Part shown: piece after piece, positions 24,838 through 32,743 of the stretch
How positions within the stretch are numbered: position 1 is the first letter of the stretch
Layout: the number at the start of each line of letters is the position of its first letter
Origin: Streptomyces bathyalis
Lineage (GTDB): Bacteria > Actinomycetota > Actinomycetes > Streptomycetales > Streptomycetaceae
Length of the DNA: 64,000 nucleotides
Assembly: GCF_015910445.1 (NCBI RefSeq)
Contig: NZ_CP048882.1
Coordinates: 6,693,501 to 6,757,500, forward strand
Reading direction: 5' to 3'
The notes under the pieces: generated by a model
The model's input: the letters and a program-made list of their open reading frames with translations, nothing else
Databases searched by the model: none
Told to the model about the DNA's origin: nothing
Translations under genes and position numbers: made by a program

Positions 24838-25518
24838 TCAGGCGGCCGTCATCGGGCGCAGCGGCCAGATGTGGTCCGCCGCCCGCCGCGCGCCGCTGGT
24901 GAACCAGGCCGTGGGGCCGCCCGCTTCGGCGGCGAACCAGACCGCCTGGAGGGTGTGCAGTGCGGCCGGTGTGAGTCCGGCGAGCCGTGGCGCGAAGTGG
25001 CGGCCGAGCGCTCTCGCGAGCGCCAACGCTGCGGCAGCCTCGTCCTGGACGGTCTCGACGGGCGCGGAAATGCCGTAGCGGTCGCAGAGCCGCGCGAGCC
25101 CGCGGTGCGGGTCCGCTGCTGCCGACGGGCGGTCGAGGCGCCTGTCGAGAAGCACGGGATCGAGTACGCACATGCCGCGGCCGCCCAGGCAGCTCGCGAG
25201 CGGCATGTTCCTGTGACGTCTCAACTCCCGGTCGAGCAGCGTCAGATCGTACGGAGCATTCATGACGACCAGAGGTCTGCCGGCGGCATGGGCCGCCAGG
25301 AAGCGCGCCACGCAGTCGGCCATCGGTCCCGCCGGGAGCCCGGGGGCGCCGGGCGGGATGTGCAGCTCCACCGGTGCGCCCGGTGCCTGCTGGGTGACGA
25401 CCGCGGCGGCACTGAGACGGTCCCGTTCGGGGTCGGCGCCCTCTGCGCCCGGCTCCGGCTCAGGGCGGTGGGCCCGGAGCGCGAGTGCCGCGAGGGGTCC
25501 CTCGTACCACTGGGTCAT
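24838..25518 (-). CDS. DnaQ-like exonuclease homologue lacking catalytic residues
   Basis: 226 residues. Family members open with [20 protein letters not shown], where the Asp-x-Glu binds the catalytic metals. Here the same position reads [20 protein letters not shown], so exonuclease motif I is gone. Motif II survives ([16 protein letters not shown], ~83-98), as does LCVLDP-like [14 protein letters not shown]. Motif III, usually H-D-A-x-x-D, reads [12 protein letters not shown] and lacks the His and final Asp. The C-terminal region up to WPLRP is family-like. I infer a protein without nuclease activity, either decaying or kept for binding. The frame is intact and codon use is normal, which argues for retention. 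Confidence 0.75.
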   Translation of the reverse strand: MTQWYEGPLAALALRAHRPEPEPGAEGADPERDRLSAAAVVTQQAPGAPVELHIPPGAPGLPAGPMADCVARFLAAHAAGRPLVVMNAPYDLTLLDRELRRHRNMPLASCLGGRGMCVLDPVLLDRRLDRPSAAADPHRGLARLCDRYGISAPVETVQDEAAAALALARALGRHFAPRLAGLTPAALHTLQAVWFAAEAGGPTAWFTSGARRAADHIWPLRPMTAA

Positions 25519-25732
25519 GGCAGCACTCCTGTCGGTAAGGGCGCCCGCGCTGCTGATACCGCACTCCGCGGCACGTCAATCACGGTCACCCGCGCGGGAA
25601 TCGGCCCGGGGTGGCGGTCGCGGGCGCCGAGGAGCCCGTAACCGTTTCGCGGGAAGGGGACCGCTCTCGGTACGATTCCAGCGGCGCTCGGCGCACGTCG
25701 GCGCTCAGCGAAACAAGAGTCAGGAGAGACCG

Positions 25733-27709
25733 GTGACCGATGTCCGTGTGATCATCCAACGCGATTCCGAGCGGGAAGAGCGCGTGGTGACGACGGGCAC
25801 GACTGCCGCCGCTCTCTTCGAGGGGGAGCGTTCCGTCGTTGCCGCGCGTGTGGCTGGCCAGCTGAAGGACCTGGCGTACGAGGTCGCCGACGGCGACGAG
25901 GTCGAACCGGTCGAGCTGGCCAGCCAGGACGGGCTCGACATCCTCCGGCACTCCACCGCTCACGTCATGGCGCAGGCCGTGCAGGAGCTCTTCCCCGAGG
26001 CCAAGCTCGGCATCGGCCCGCCCGTGCGTGACGGCTTCTACTACGACTTCGACGTCCCGGAGCCGTTCACCCCCGACGATCTGAAGCTCATCGAGAAGAA
26101 GATGCAGCAGATCCAGAAGCAGGGGCAGCGCTTCTCACGCCGGGTCACCACCGACGAGGATGCGCGCGAGGAACTGGCGGACGAGCCCTACAAGCTGGAG
26201 CTGATCGGCCTGAAGGGCTCGGCGGCCGACGCGGCGGAAGGCGCCTCCGCGGAGGTCGGCGCCGGCGAACTGACCATCTACGACAACGTGGACGCGAAGT
26301 CCGGCGAGCTGTGCTGGAAGGACCTGTGCCGCGGCCCGCACCTGCCGACCACGCGGGCGATTCCCGCGTTCAAGCTCATGCGCAGCGCCGCCGCGTACTG
26401 GCGGGGCAGCGAGAAGAACAAGCAGCTGCAGCGCATCTACGGCACCGCGTGGCCGACCAAGGACGAGCTCAAGGCCCACCTGGAGTTCCTGGCCGAGGCC
26501 GAGAAGCGCGACCACCGCAAGCTCGGCGCCGAACTCGATCTGTTCTCCATCCCGGAGGAACTGGGCTCGGGGCTGGCCGTCTTCCATCCCAAGGGCGGCG
26601 TCGTACGCAAGGTCATGGAGGACTACTCGCGGCGGCGGCACGAGGAGGCGGACTACGAGTTCGTCAACACCCCGCACATCTCCAAGGAGCAGCTGTTCGA
26701 GACCTCGGGTCACCTGCCGAACTACGCGGAGTCGATGTTCCCGCCGCTGGAGTTCGAGGGGCAGAACTACCGGCTCAAGGCCATGAACTGCCCGATGCAC
26801 AACCTGATCTTCAAGGCGCGCGGCCGTTCCTACCGCGAACTGCCCCTGCGACTCTTCGAGTTCGGCACGGTCTACCGCTATGAGAAGTCCGGTGTCGTGC
26901 ACGGACTCACCCGCGCCCGGGGCTTCACCCAGGACGACTCGCACATCTACTGCACCAAGGAGCAGATGGCCGACGAGCTGGACAGCCTGCTCACCTTCGT
27001 CCTGAACCTGCTCCGTGACTACGGGCTCAGCGACTTCTACCTGGAGCTGTCCACCCGCGAGGAGGGCAACCCCAAGTTCATCGGGGAGCCCCACGAGTGG
27101 GAGGAGGCCACCGAGGAACTGCGCCTCGCCGCGGGCAAGCAGGGCCTTGAGCTGGTGATGGACCCCGGCGGCGCCGCCTACTACGGGCCGAAGATCTCCG
27201 TGCAGGCCAAGGACGCCATCGGGCGCACCTGGCAGATGTCCACCATCCAGGTCGACTTCCAGCAGCCCAAGCGCTTCGCGCTCGAATACACCGCCGCCGA
27301 CGGCTCGCGTCAGCAGCCGGTGATGATCCACCGCGCTCTCTTCGGTTCGATCGAGCGGTTCTTCGCCGTGCTGCTGGAGCACTACGCGGGTGCGTTCCCG
27401 GCGTGGCTGGCCCCGGTGCAGGCCGTGTGCATCCCGATCGGCGACACCCACGTTCCGTACCTGGAGGAATTCGCGGCGGAGGCCGGGAAGAAGGGTCTGC
27501 GCATCGAGGTCGACTCGTCCTCGGACAGGATGCAGAAGAAGATCCGCAACGCTCAGAAGTCCAAGGTCCCCTTCATGATCATCGCGGGGGACGAGGACGT
27601 CTCCGCGGGCGCGGTCTCCTTCCGCTACCGCGACGGTACGCAGAAGAACGGTGTGCCTCAGAACGAGGCCGTGGCGGAGCTGCTGGAGGCCGCCCGTCCC
27701 AGCTCGTAG
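25733..27709 (+). CDS. thrS: Threonyl-tRNA synthetase
   Basis: 658 residues from GTG 25733, with AGGAGAG just upstream. Domains run in the usual order. The TGS domain covers ~1-65. The N2 editing domain ([16 protein letters not shown] and then [10 protein letters not shown]) discharges mischarged Ser-tRNA. The class II core includes [15 protein letters not shown] (Cys in the zinc site near 352), [13 protein letters not shown] (motif 2) and [12 protein letters not shown] (motif 3). The C-terminal anticodon domain runs to residue 658. All catalytic motifs are intact. The open frame extends far upstream, but the family starts here. No T-box leader was seen. Confidence 0.97.
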   Translation: MTDVRVIIQRDSEREERVVTTGTTAAALFEGERSVVAARVAGQLKDLAYEVADGDEVEPVELASQDGLDILRHSTAHVMAQAVQELFPEAKLGIGPPVRDGFYYDFDVPEPFTPDDLKLIEKKMQQIQKQGQRFSRRVTTDEDAREELADEPYKLELIGLKGSAADAAEGASAEVGAGELTIYDNVDAKSGELCWKDLCRGPHLPTTRAIPAFKLMRSAAAYWRGSEKNKQLQRIYGTAWPTKDELKAHLEFLAEAEKRDHRKLGAELDLFSIPEELGSGLAVFHPKGGVVRKVMEDYSRRRHEEADYEFVNTPHISKEQLFETSGHLPNYAESMFPPLEFEGQNYRLKAMNCPMHNLIFKARGRSYRELPLRLFEFGTVYRYEKSGVVHGLTRARGFTQDDSHIYCTKEQMADELDSLLTFVLNLLRDYGLSDFYLELSTREEGNPKFIGEPHEWEEATEELRLAAGKQGLELVMDPGGAAYYGPKISVQAKDAIGRTWQMSTIQVDFQQPKRFALEYTAADGSRQQPVMIHRALFGSIERFFAVLLEHYAGAFPAWLAPVQAVCIPIGDTHVPYLEEFAAEAGKKGLRIEVDSSSDRMQKKIRNAQKSKVPFMIIAGDEDVSAGAVSFRYRDGTQKNGVPQNEAVAELLEAARPSS

Positions 27710-27748
27710 AGCCGCGGCGGCGCGTCCCGCCCGCCCGCGGACGCCGTG

Positions 27749-27787
27749 CGGGGCGGGGCTCCGGAGACACCCTGGAGCCCTGCCCCG
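27749..27787 (+). terminator. Terminator between thrS and HIT gene
   Basis: The 14-bp arms 27749-27762 and 27774-27787 pair throughout (one GT wobble) around an 11-nt loop. It lies between the thrS stop and the leaderless promoter of the HIT gene. Confidence 0.65.
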
Positions 27788-27801
27788 TACCTGGTAAGTC
27801 C

Positions 27802-27807
27802 TATGCT
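27802..27807 (+). promoter_or_regulatory. Leaderless -10 TATGCT for HIT gene
   Basis: TATGCT with 7 nt to ATG 27815 and no Shine-Dalgarno. Confidence 0.5.
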
Positions 27808-27814
27808 GGCCCGC

Positions 27815-28360
27815 ATGACGAGCGAGCCGGAAGAGCAGATCGGGGTGGGGACGCCGGATGCGTTCCAGCGCCTGTGGACACCGCACCGCATGGCGTACAT
27901 CCAGGGTGAGAACAAGCCCACGGGCCCCGGCGAGGACGACGGTTGTCCCTTCTGCTCGATTCCGGCCAAGAGCGACGAGGACGGGCTGATCCTCGCCCGC
28001 GGTGAGCACGTCTACGCGGTGCTCAACCTGTATCCGTACAACGGCGGCCACCTCATGGTGATCCCTTACCGGCACGTGGCGGACTATCCGGGGCTGACGG
28101 ACGAGGAGACCACCGAGCTCGCCGAGTTCACCAAGCGGGCCATGAAGACGCTGCGGGTCGCCTCCGCGGCGCAGGGCTTCAACATCGGCATGAACCAGGG
28201 TTCGGTCGCCGGCGCAGGGATCGCCGCGCATCTGCACCAGCACGTCGTGCCGAGGTGGGGCGGCGACACCAACTTCATGCCGGTCGTCGGGCACACGCGG
28301 GTCCTGCCGCAGCTGTTGGGTGAGACCCGCGCGATGCTGGCAGACGCCTGGCAGGAATAG
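27815..28360 (+). CDS. HIT-family nucleotide hydrolase/phosphorylase
   Basis: 181 residues from ATG 27815. The catalytic histidine triad is HLHQHVV (His139, 141, 143), with GFNIGMNQGSVAGAGI preceding it. An N-terminal CPFC (~48-51) plus later His may bind zinc, as in Ap4A-phosphorylase-like HIT proteins. Mycobacterial relatives hydrolyse or phosphorolyse dinucleoside polyphosphates such as Ap4A. The gene follows thrS, and aminoacyl-tRNA synthetases make Ap4A, so a clearing role is plausible but inferred. A longer frame upstream overlaps the terminator and is not used. Confidence 0.88.
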   Translation: MTSEPEEQIGVGTPDAFQRLWTPHRMAYIQGENKPTGPGEDDGCPFCSIPAKSDEDGLILARGEHVYAVLNLYPYNGGHLMVIPYRHVADYPGLTDEETTELAEFTKRAMKTLRVASAAQGFNIGMNQGSVAGAGIAAHLHQHVVPRWGGDTNFMPVVGHTRVLPQLLGETRAMLADAWQE

Positions 28361-28361
28361 C

Positions 28362-28401
28362 TCACCCACGGACCCGGGGTTGAGGCTGGAGCCGCTCAGG
28401 C
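28362..28401. repeat. Left copy of 40-bp direct repeat
   Basis: Begins CACCCACGGACCCGGGGT one or two bases past the HIT stop region. 35 of 40 positions match the copy at 32037-32076. Together they bracket the channel/miniprotein/permease block. Confidence 0.7.
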
Positions 28402-28466
28402 CGACGATGCGCCAAGTGCCCCTTGCCACGCGGTGGTCCGGCGCCGGCGCGAGCGAGTGCCGGGCG

Positions 28467-29890
28467 TCACCGGCCCAGGCTCGCCGCCGTCGGCTGGTGG
28501 TCGCACCGGTCCATCTGTGGCCACGGCACGACATCCCCTGCCGCGCGCTCCACCAGGAGCTGTCTGCCGTGCGCCATCACACCGTACGGCCGCAGTCCGC
28601 ACATGGCCGCGGTCGTGTACGCGGCGCTCAGACTGTTGAGGTCGTGGACCAGGCCGATCCTGAACAGTGAACGCGTCTCCGCGATGGCCTCGTGGTCGCC
28701 CGCGCGCATGACCACGCGCAGTTCGGGCGCGACTGCGAGAGCCGCAACCGAGACCGCGATGTTGTCCCGGTCGTCCGAGGCGACGGCTGCCATTGCCGTC
28801 GCCCGCCCGAGGCCGAGCTTGCGCAGTACGAACCTGTCCGTCGCGTCGGCGACGACGACGGGCAGGCCAAGTGCCTTTGCCAGGCGCAGATTCGGGGCCG
28901 TCGGATCCCGCTCGACCGCGACCACGCCGATGCCCAGAGCCTGCAACTGGGTGCACGCCGCAGCCCCACCTGGCCCAGCCCCACGACCACCACATGACTG
29001 CCACGGGGCAGGGTCCTGGGACCCACGATTCCGACGGGGCGCGGAGCCAGCAGGCGGTCCACCATGCCTGCCGTGAAGACGGCGGTGAAGACGATGGTGC
29101 CGAGCATCGCGAGAGAGGCGAACACCAGATAGGCGTCCGACCCGTGCGCGGTTGCGGGGCCGACGGCGGAAACTGTCCGCGCGGCTTCGAAGAGCGCCTC
29201 TACGGGTGTGCGATGGCGGAGTGCCACCGACCAGATCCAGTCCGCCAGCAGCACCCCGAAGATCCCCGTCAGGCCGGCCAGCATGATCCGCGAACTGCCG
29301 TCGTGCGGTCTCAGCTGTCCTCGCACCTTCCCCAGCCGTGCTCGGTACCTCAGCGAGCGCGGTGGCCGGTAGGGCTGGAGGTGCACGGTCTCCCCGTCCC
29401 AACGGCCACCGAGGAAGCCCGAGGGTGTGCGGGTGATCGCCAGCAACTCCGGTTCGAGGCAGGCGGCCAGGAAGGAGGGAGCGCCGACCTCGGCGGGCGA
29501 AGCGACCTGGCAGTTGGGGACCACGCGCACGAGCTGATCGGCGACCGTGCGGTCGAACACCGCCGCCACGAGCGTCACGTCGGGGTGGATGTGCTCGACT
29601 GCGAGGGCATAGCGCAGGGACTCGGCGTCGCTGTCGAACAGGACCGCGACGCCCGCCACTTCGCCATCGAGCGCCTCGCGCAGCGCTTCGTCCGTGGGGT
29701 GCATGAGGTGGCGTACGCGGTGCCCCGACGACTCCAGGGAGCCGCAGACCTTGCGCGCCACATCCCCGCCGCCGATCACCACGTGGTATTCCGCCGGGCC
29801 CCCGCACCTGGAGGGGGGATGCCCCTCCTCGGTGCGGAGGCTGTCACGGGAACCGGCAGGGGAGTGATCAGCGGTCGGAACGGCAGTCAT
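28467..29890 (-). pseudogene. Two-RCK ion channel-like gene, frameshifted
   Basis: Reads as one channel protein split across two frames. From ATG 29890 the first part has a Rossmann/TrkA-N domain (YHVVIGGGDVARKVCGSLES), membrane segments around MLAGLTGIFGVLLADWIW, a pore-like TVSAVGPATA, and LVFASLAMLGTIVFTAVF. A second TrkA-N domain then starts with VVVVGLGQVGLR. There the frame breaks at about 28957. The other frame resumes with CTQLQALGIGVVAVERDPTAPN and runs to the stop at 28467. One missing base explains it. CASTOR/POLLUX-like or K+ channel RCK proteins have this layout. It is probably inactivated unless it is a sequencing error. Confidence 0.7.
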
Positions 29891-30074
29891 CGGAACGATA
29901 GGGGTCGCACCGCAGGCAGCGGAGATCCGGGCAGTCGCCGCATTGCTGGAGTGGCTCGCCGCAGTGGCAGTGGCAGTGGCGGGGGTCGGCGGTCTCACCG
30001 GCACCGTCGGCACCGTCGGCACCGTCGGAGCCGATGGGCCGGACGCCGCCGAGCCTGTCCGCTTTGACGATCAC
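29868..30074 (-). CDS. Cys-rich miniprotein coupled to amino acid permease
   Basis: 68 residues from GTG 30074, which overlaps the permease stop as GTGA. Sequence order is VIVKADRLGG, a DGADGADGA stretch, HCHCHCGEP, LQQCGDCPDLRCLRCDPY and RSDDCRSDR. Eight Cys in ~25 residues, with C-x2-C, C-x4-C and C-x2-C spacings, suggest a zinc or iron-sulfur site. The HC and DGA repeats come from 6-bp and 9-bp DNA repeats, both multiples of three. The 3' end overlaps the channel gene start. No family recognised; calling it a gene is inference from coupling and motif. Confidence 0.5.
   Translation of the reverse strand: MIVKADRLGGVRPIGSDGADGADGAGETADPRHCHCHCGEPLQQCGDCPDLRCLRCDPYRSDDCRSDR
29961..30027. repeat. 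Short in-frame tandem repeats (6 bp and 9 bp)
   Basis: GCAGTG three times at 29961-29978, and GCACCGTCG three times at 30001-30027. On the minus strand they encode (HC)3 and (DGA)3 of the miniprotein. Confidence 0.85.
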
Positions 30075-31576
30075 GAGTCACCACCCTTGGGAGCGGCGTC
30101 AGCACCGGAGCCCGCGGCGGTCGCGGGCTGGGAGGGTCCGCCGGCGCCGCCCGCCTTCCCCGCTCCCTGTCCGAGCTTGGAGTGCCGGTAGCCGTAGACG
30201 CCGTAGACCGCGAGGCCGAGCGCGAACCAGATGAGGAAGCGGATGAACGTCATGGTCTGCAACTGCGCGACGAGCCACAGCGAGAAGCCGATGCCGACGA
30301 GGGGTACGAGAGGCATTCCGGGGCAGCGGAAAGTACGCGGAAGCTCCGGCGAGCGGTAACGCAGAACGATGACCGCGGCCGAGACGACCACGAAGGCCAG
30401 CAGAATGCCGATGTTGGTGAGCTCCGCGGCCTCGGCGATCGGCATCAGACCCGCGATGCACGCCGAGACGATGCCGATGATCCAGGTGGGCCGGTGCGGT
30501 ACTTCGGTCCGCGGGTGAACCTTCGCGAACCAACCGGGCAGCAGGCCGTCCCGGCTGATCGCGAACCACACCCGGGACGCGCCGAGCATGAAGGAGAAGA
30601 GCACGGTGAGGATGCCGACGATCGCACCGATCGCGATGATGTCGGCGAAGACGGGCAGGCCCACCGACTGGAAGACGGTCGCGAACGGGCTTTCCGCGTC
30701 GATCTTGTTGTAGTGCTGCATGCCCGTCAGCACGGCGCAGGCGAGCAGGTACAGCACCATCGCGATGGCCAGTGACAGCACGATCGCCTTCGGCAGGTTG
30801 CGCTGGGCGTCCTTGGACTCCTCCGCGGCGGTACTCATCGCGTCGTAGCCGAACACGGCGAAGAAGACCGTCGCCGCACCGGTGACCACACCGCCGAAGC
30901 CGTACGGCAGGAACGGGGTGAGGTTTCCGGAGTTGACGTAGAAGGCTCCGACGACGATGACGGCGATGACGATGGCGATCTTCACGAACACCAGAACCGT
31001 TTCGACCCTGGCGCTGGTCTTCATGCCGCGGTTGAGAAGCCAGGCGATCAGCAGGCACAGCAGCGCGGCGAACAGGTCGATGCGGTGTCCGTCGCCCGTG
31101 CCCGGTGCGCCCAGCATCCACGCGGGCAGATCGACGCCGAGCCCCTCGAGCAGGAACGAGAAGTAGCCGGATACGCCGATGGCCACGACGGCGACGATCG
31201 CCGTGTACTCCAGCAGCAGATCCCATCCGATGAGCCAGGCGACGAGCTCACCCAGCACGGCATAGCTGTAGGTATAGGCGGATCCGGACCGGGGGATGAG
31301 TCCCGCGAACTCTGCGTAGGAGAGCGCCGCCGCGGCGCTCGCCACACCGGCCAGAATGAAGGACAGGCTGACGGCGGGGCCCGCGGTGCCGTTGGCCACC
31401 GTTCCGGCGAGAGTGAAGATTCCCGCCCCGATGATCGCGCCGAGCCCGATTGCGGTGAGCTGCCACAGACCCAGCGTGCGCTTGAGCCCGGAGGACTCGC
31501 CCCCACCGGAATCGTCAGTGATCGGTTGCCTGCGGAATACGCCGGTCCGTGGACCGGGTTTGTCGAGAACACTCAT
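30071..31576 (-). CDS. APC-superfamily amino acid permease (cationic type)
   Basis: 501 residues with about 12 membrane helices. The family signature at the first helix is LWQLTAIGLGAIIGAGIFTLAG (~38-59), followed by SGSAYTYSYAVLGEL and FFAVFGYDAMSTAAEESKDAQRN, typical of the CAT/YfnA group that imports basic or neutral amino acids with protons. The C-terminal ~40 residues are a Gly/Ala-rich cytoplasmic tail. AGGAGTAACCG precedes the ATG. It leads a probable operon with the Cys-rich miniprotein and the broken channel gene, all on the minus strand. The transported amino acid cannot be told from sequence. Confidence 0.92.
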   Translation of the reverse strand: MSVLDKPGPRTGVFRRQPITDDSGGGESSGLKRTLGLWQLTAIGLGAIIGAGIFTLAGTVANGTAGPAVSLSFILAGVASAAAALSYAEFAGLIPRSGSAYTYSYAVLGELVAWLIGWDLLLEYTAIVAVVAIGVSGYFSFLLEGLGVDLPAWMLGAPGTGDGHRIDLFAALLCLLIAWLLNRGMKTSARVETVLVFVKIAIVIAVIVVGAFYVNSGNLTPFLPYGFGGVVTGAATVFFAVFGYDAMSTAAEESKDAQRNLPKAIVLSLAIAMVLYLLACAVLTGMQHYNKIDAESPFATVFQSVGLPVFADIIAIGAIVGILTVLFSFMLGASRVWFAISRDGLLPGWFAKVHPRTEVPHRPTWIIGIVSACIAGLMPIAEAAELTNIGILLAFVVVSAAVIVLRYRSPELPRTFRCPGMPLVPLVGIGFSLWLVAQLQTMTFIRFLIWFALGLAVYGVYGYRHSKLGQGAGKAGGAGGPSQPATAAGSGADAAPKGGDS

Positions 31577-32108
31577 CGGTTACTCCTGATCAGCTGATGG
31601 CCTCGGGCGTGCAGAGCCGGAGTAGGCCGCGGGCCGGCCGCAAGGCCGTGCACGGGCGTAGGAGATTGGAGGTCTGCGGGGAACGAAGCCCCGAAGACGC
31701 CGTGACATGGGGACGCAGTACGCGGCACGCAGCCGTGGCCGGTCGATTCGGGAACCGGCTGACCGCACCGCCGGAATCGCTCCCTCGCGGGATGCGGGCG
31801 GTGCGTCACACTCCGGGCCGGATGTCTTCCTGCGGGAATGCGGGGGCACGGCGGCAGTGAGTGACGGGGATTGCCCGGCACGTGAAACTCACGTACGCAG
31901 AAGGTAGAAGCGGACCGCCCTGTTGCCCATGGACGGATGTCCGACGTCAGCGGCCTCGCTTCATACAGATGCTCAAACCGCCCTGCCGGTCCGGGAGTCC
32001 GCCCGCGCCGGCAGGGGCCCGGGAGGACCAGCTGTTCACCCACGGACCCGGGGTCGAGGCCGTAGCCGTTCCGGCCTCTGCCAGGCGTCGTCATGTGATC
32101 ATGTCCGC
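31577..32108. other. Divergent intergenic region with repeat
   Basis: 532 bp between the permease and the CPT-like gene. It contains the right copy of the 40-bp repeat (32037-32076) and, right after it, CTGCCAGGCGTC, the reverse complement of bases at the 3' end of the HIT gene. Promoters for both flanking genes must lie here, but none is clear. Confidence 0.5.
32037..32076. repeat. Right copy of 40-bp direct repeat
   Basis: CACCCACGGACCCGGGGT plus 22 further bases, 35 of 40 identical to the copy at 28362-28401. Confidence 0.7.
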
Positions 32109-32705
32109 ATGGCAGGTGGCCGGATCATCTTTCTCAACGGCACGTCCAGTTCGGGGAAGTCGAGCATCGCCCGGGAGCTGCTCGGCATCCTCGACGACGG
32201 TGTCTTCTTCCACCTGTCGGTCGACAGCTTCAATGCGATGCGCACGAAGCGGAACCTCACGCAGGAGGACCTCGACACCGCTCTGCGGCGGACAAGGATG
32301 GGCTTCCACCGCTCGATCGCGGCCATGGCCGAGGTGGGCAACGACGTCGTCGTCGACCATGTCCTCAGCGAGCCGTGGCGGCTGATCGACTGCCTGACCG
32401 TGCTGCGCCCGGAGGACGTGCTGTTCGTCGGCGTCCGCTGCTCACCGGCCGAACTGGCCCGCCGCGAAGAGGCCCGTGGCGACCGTCCATCGGGCCTGGC
32501 GGCGCTCCAGTACGACATCGTCCATCAGCACGGCGACTACGACTTCGAATGCGATACCAGCACGGCGGGCCCCCGCGAATGCGCCGAGCTGATCAAGGAG
32601 TTCCTCCCGCGGCGGCCGGCGACCACGGCCTTCACCCGCCTCCGCGCACGGTACTTGGCAGCCGGTGACGAACCACCTGAGCGGGGACACACGCGAGCCA
32701 CGTAG
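32109..32705 (+). CDS. Chloramphenicol phosphotransferase-like P-loop kinase
   Basis: 198 residues from ATG 32109. Walker A is GTSSSGKSS (11-19). The next strand holds HLSVDSFNAM with Asp39, which matches the catalytic Asp of chloramphenicol 3-O-phosphotransferase. Later pieces VLFVGVRCSPAELARREEARGDR and YDFECDTSTAGPRECA are also family-like. CPT proteins phosphorylate chloramphenicol in its producer, but many homologues have unknown substrates, so resistance is only possible. A longer frame from 31923 lacks start signals. The gene lies just outside the repeat-bounded block and may have come with it. Confidence 0.82.
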   Translation: MAGGRIIFLNGTSSSGKSSIARELLGILDDGVFFHLSVDSFNAMRTKRNLTQEDLDTALRRTRMGFHRSIAAMAEVGNDVVVDHVLSEPWRLIDCLTVLRPEDVLFVGVRCSPAELARREEARGDRPSGLAALQYDIVHQHGDYDFECDTSTAGPRECAELIKEFLPRRPATTAFTRLRARYLAAGDEPPERGHTRAT

Positions 32706-32743
32706 GGCGGCGCGCCCGTGCGGAGCGCCGCCGTCCCGCCGCC

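Noticed and set aside
25519-25732. T-box leader upstream of thrS
   Set aside because: No T-box consensus or specifier stem-loop seen; thrS has a normal Shine-Dalgarno start.
28950-28970. Programmed ribosomal frameshift in the channel gene
   Set aside because: No slippery heptamer or following pseudoknot visible; a single-base deletion is simpler.
30023-30070. N-terminal extension of the channel gene up to 30022
   Set aside because: It would be low-complexity TVPTVPTVP sequence from the short repeats, with no start signal; the miniprotein frame explains this stretch better.
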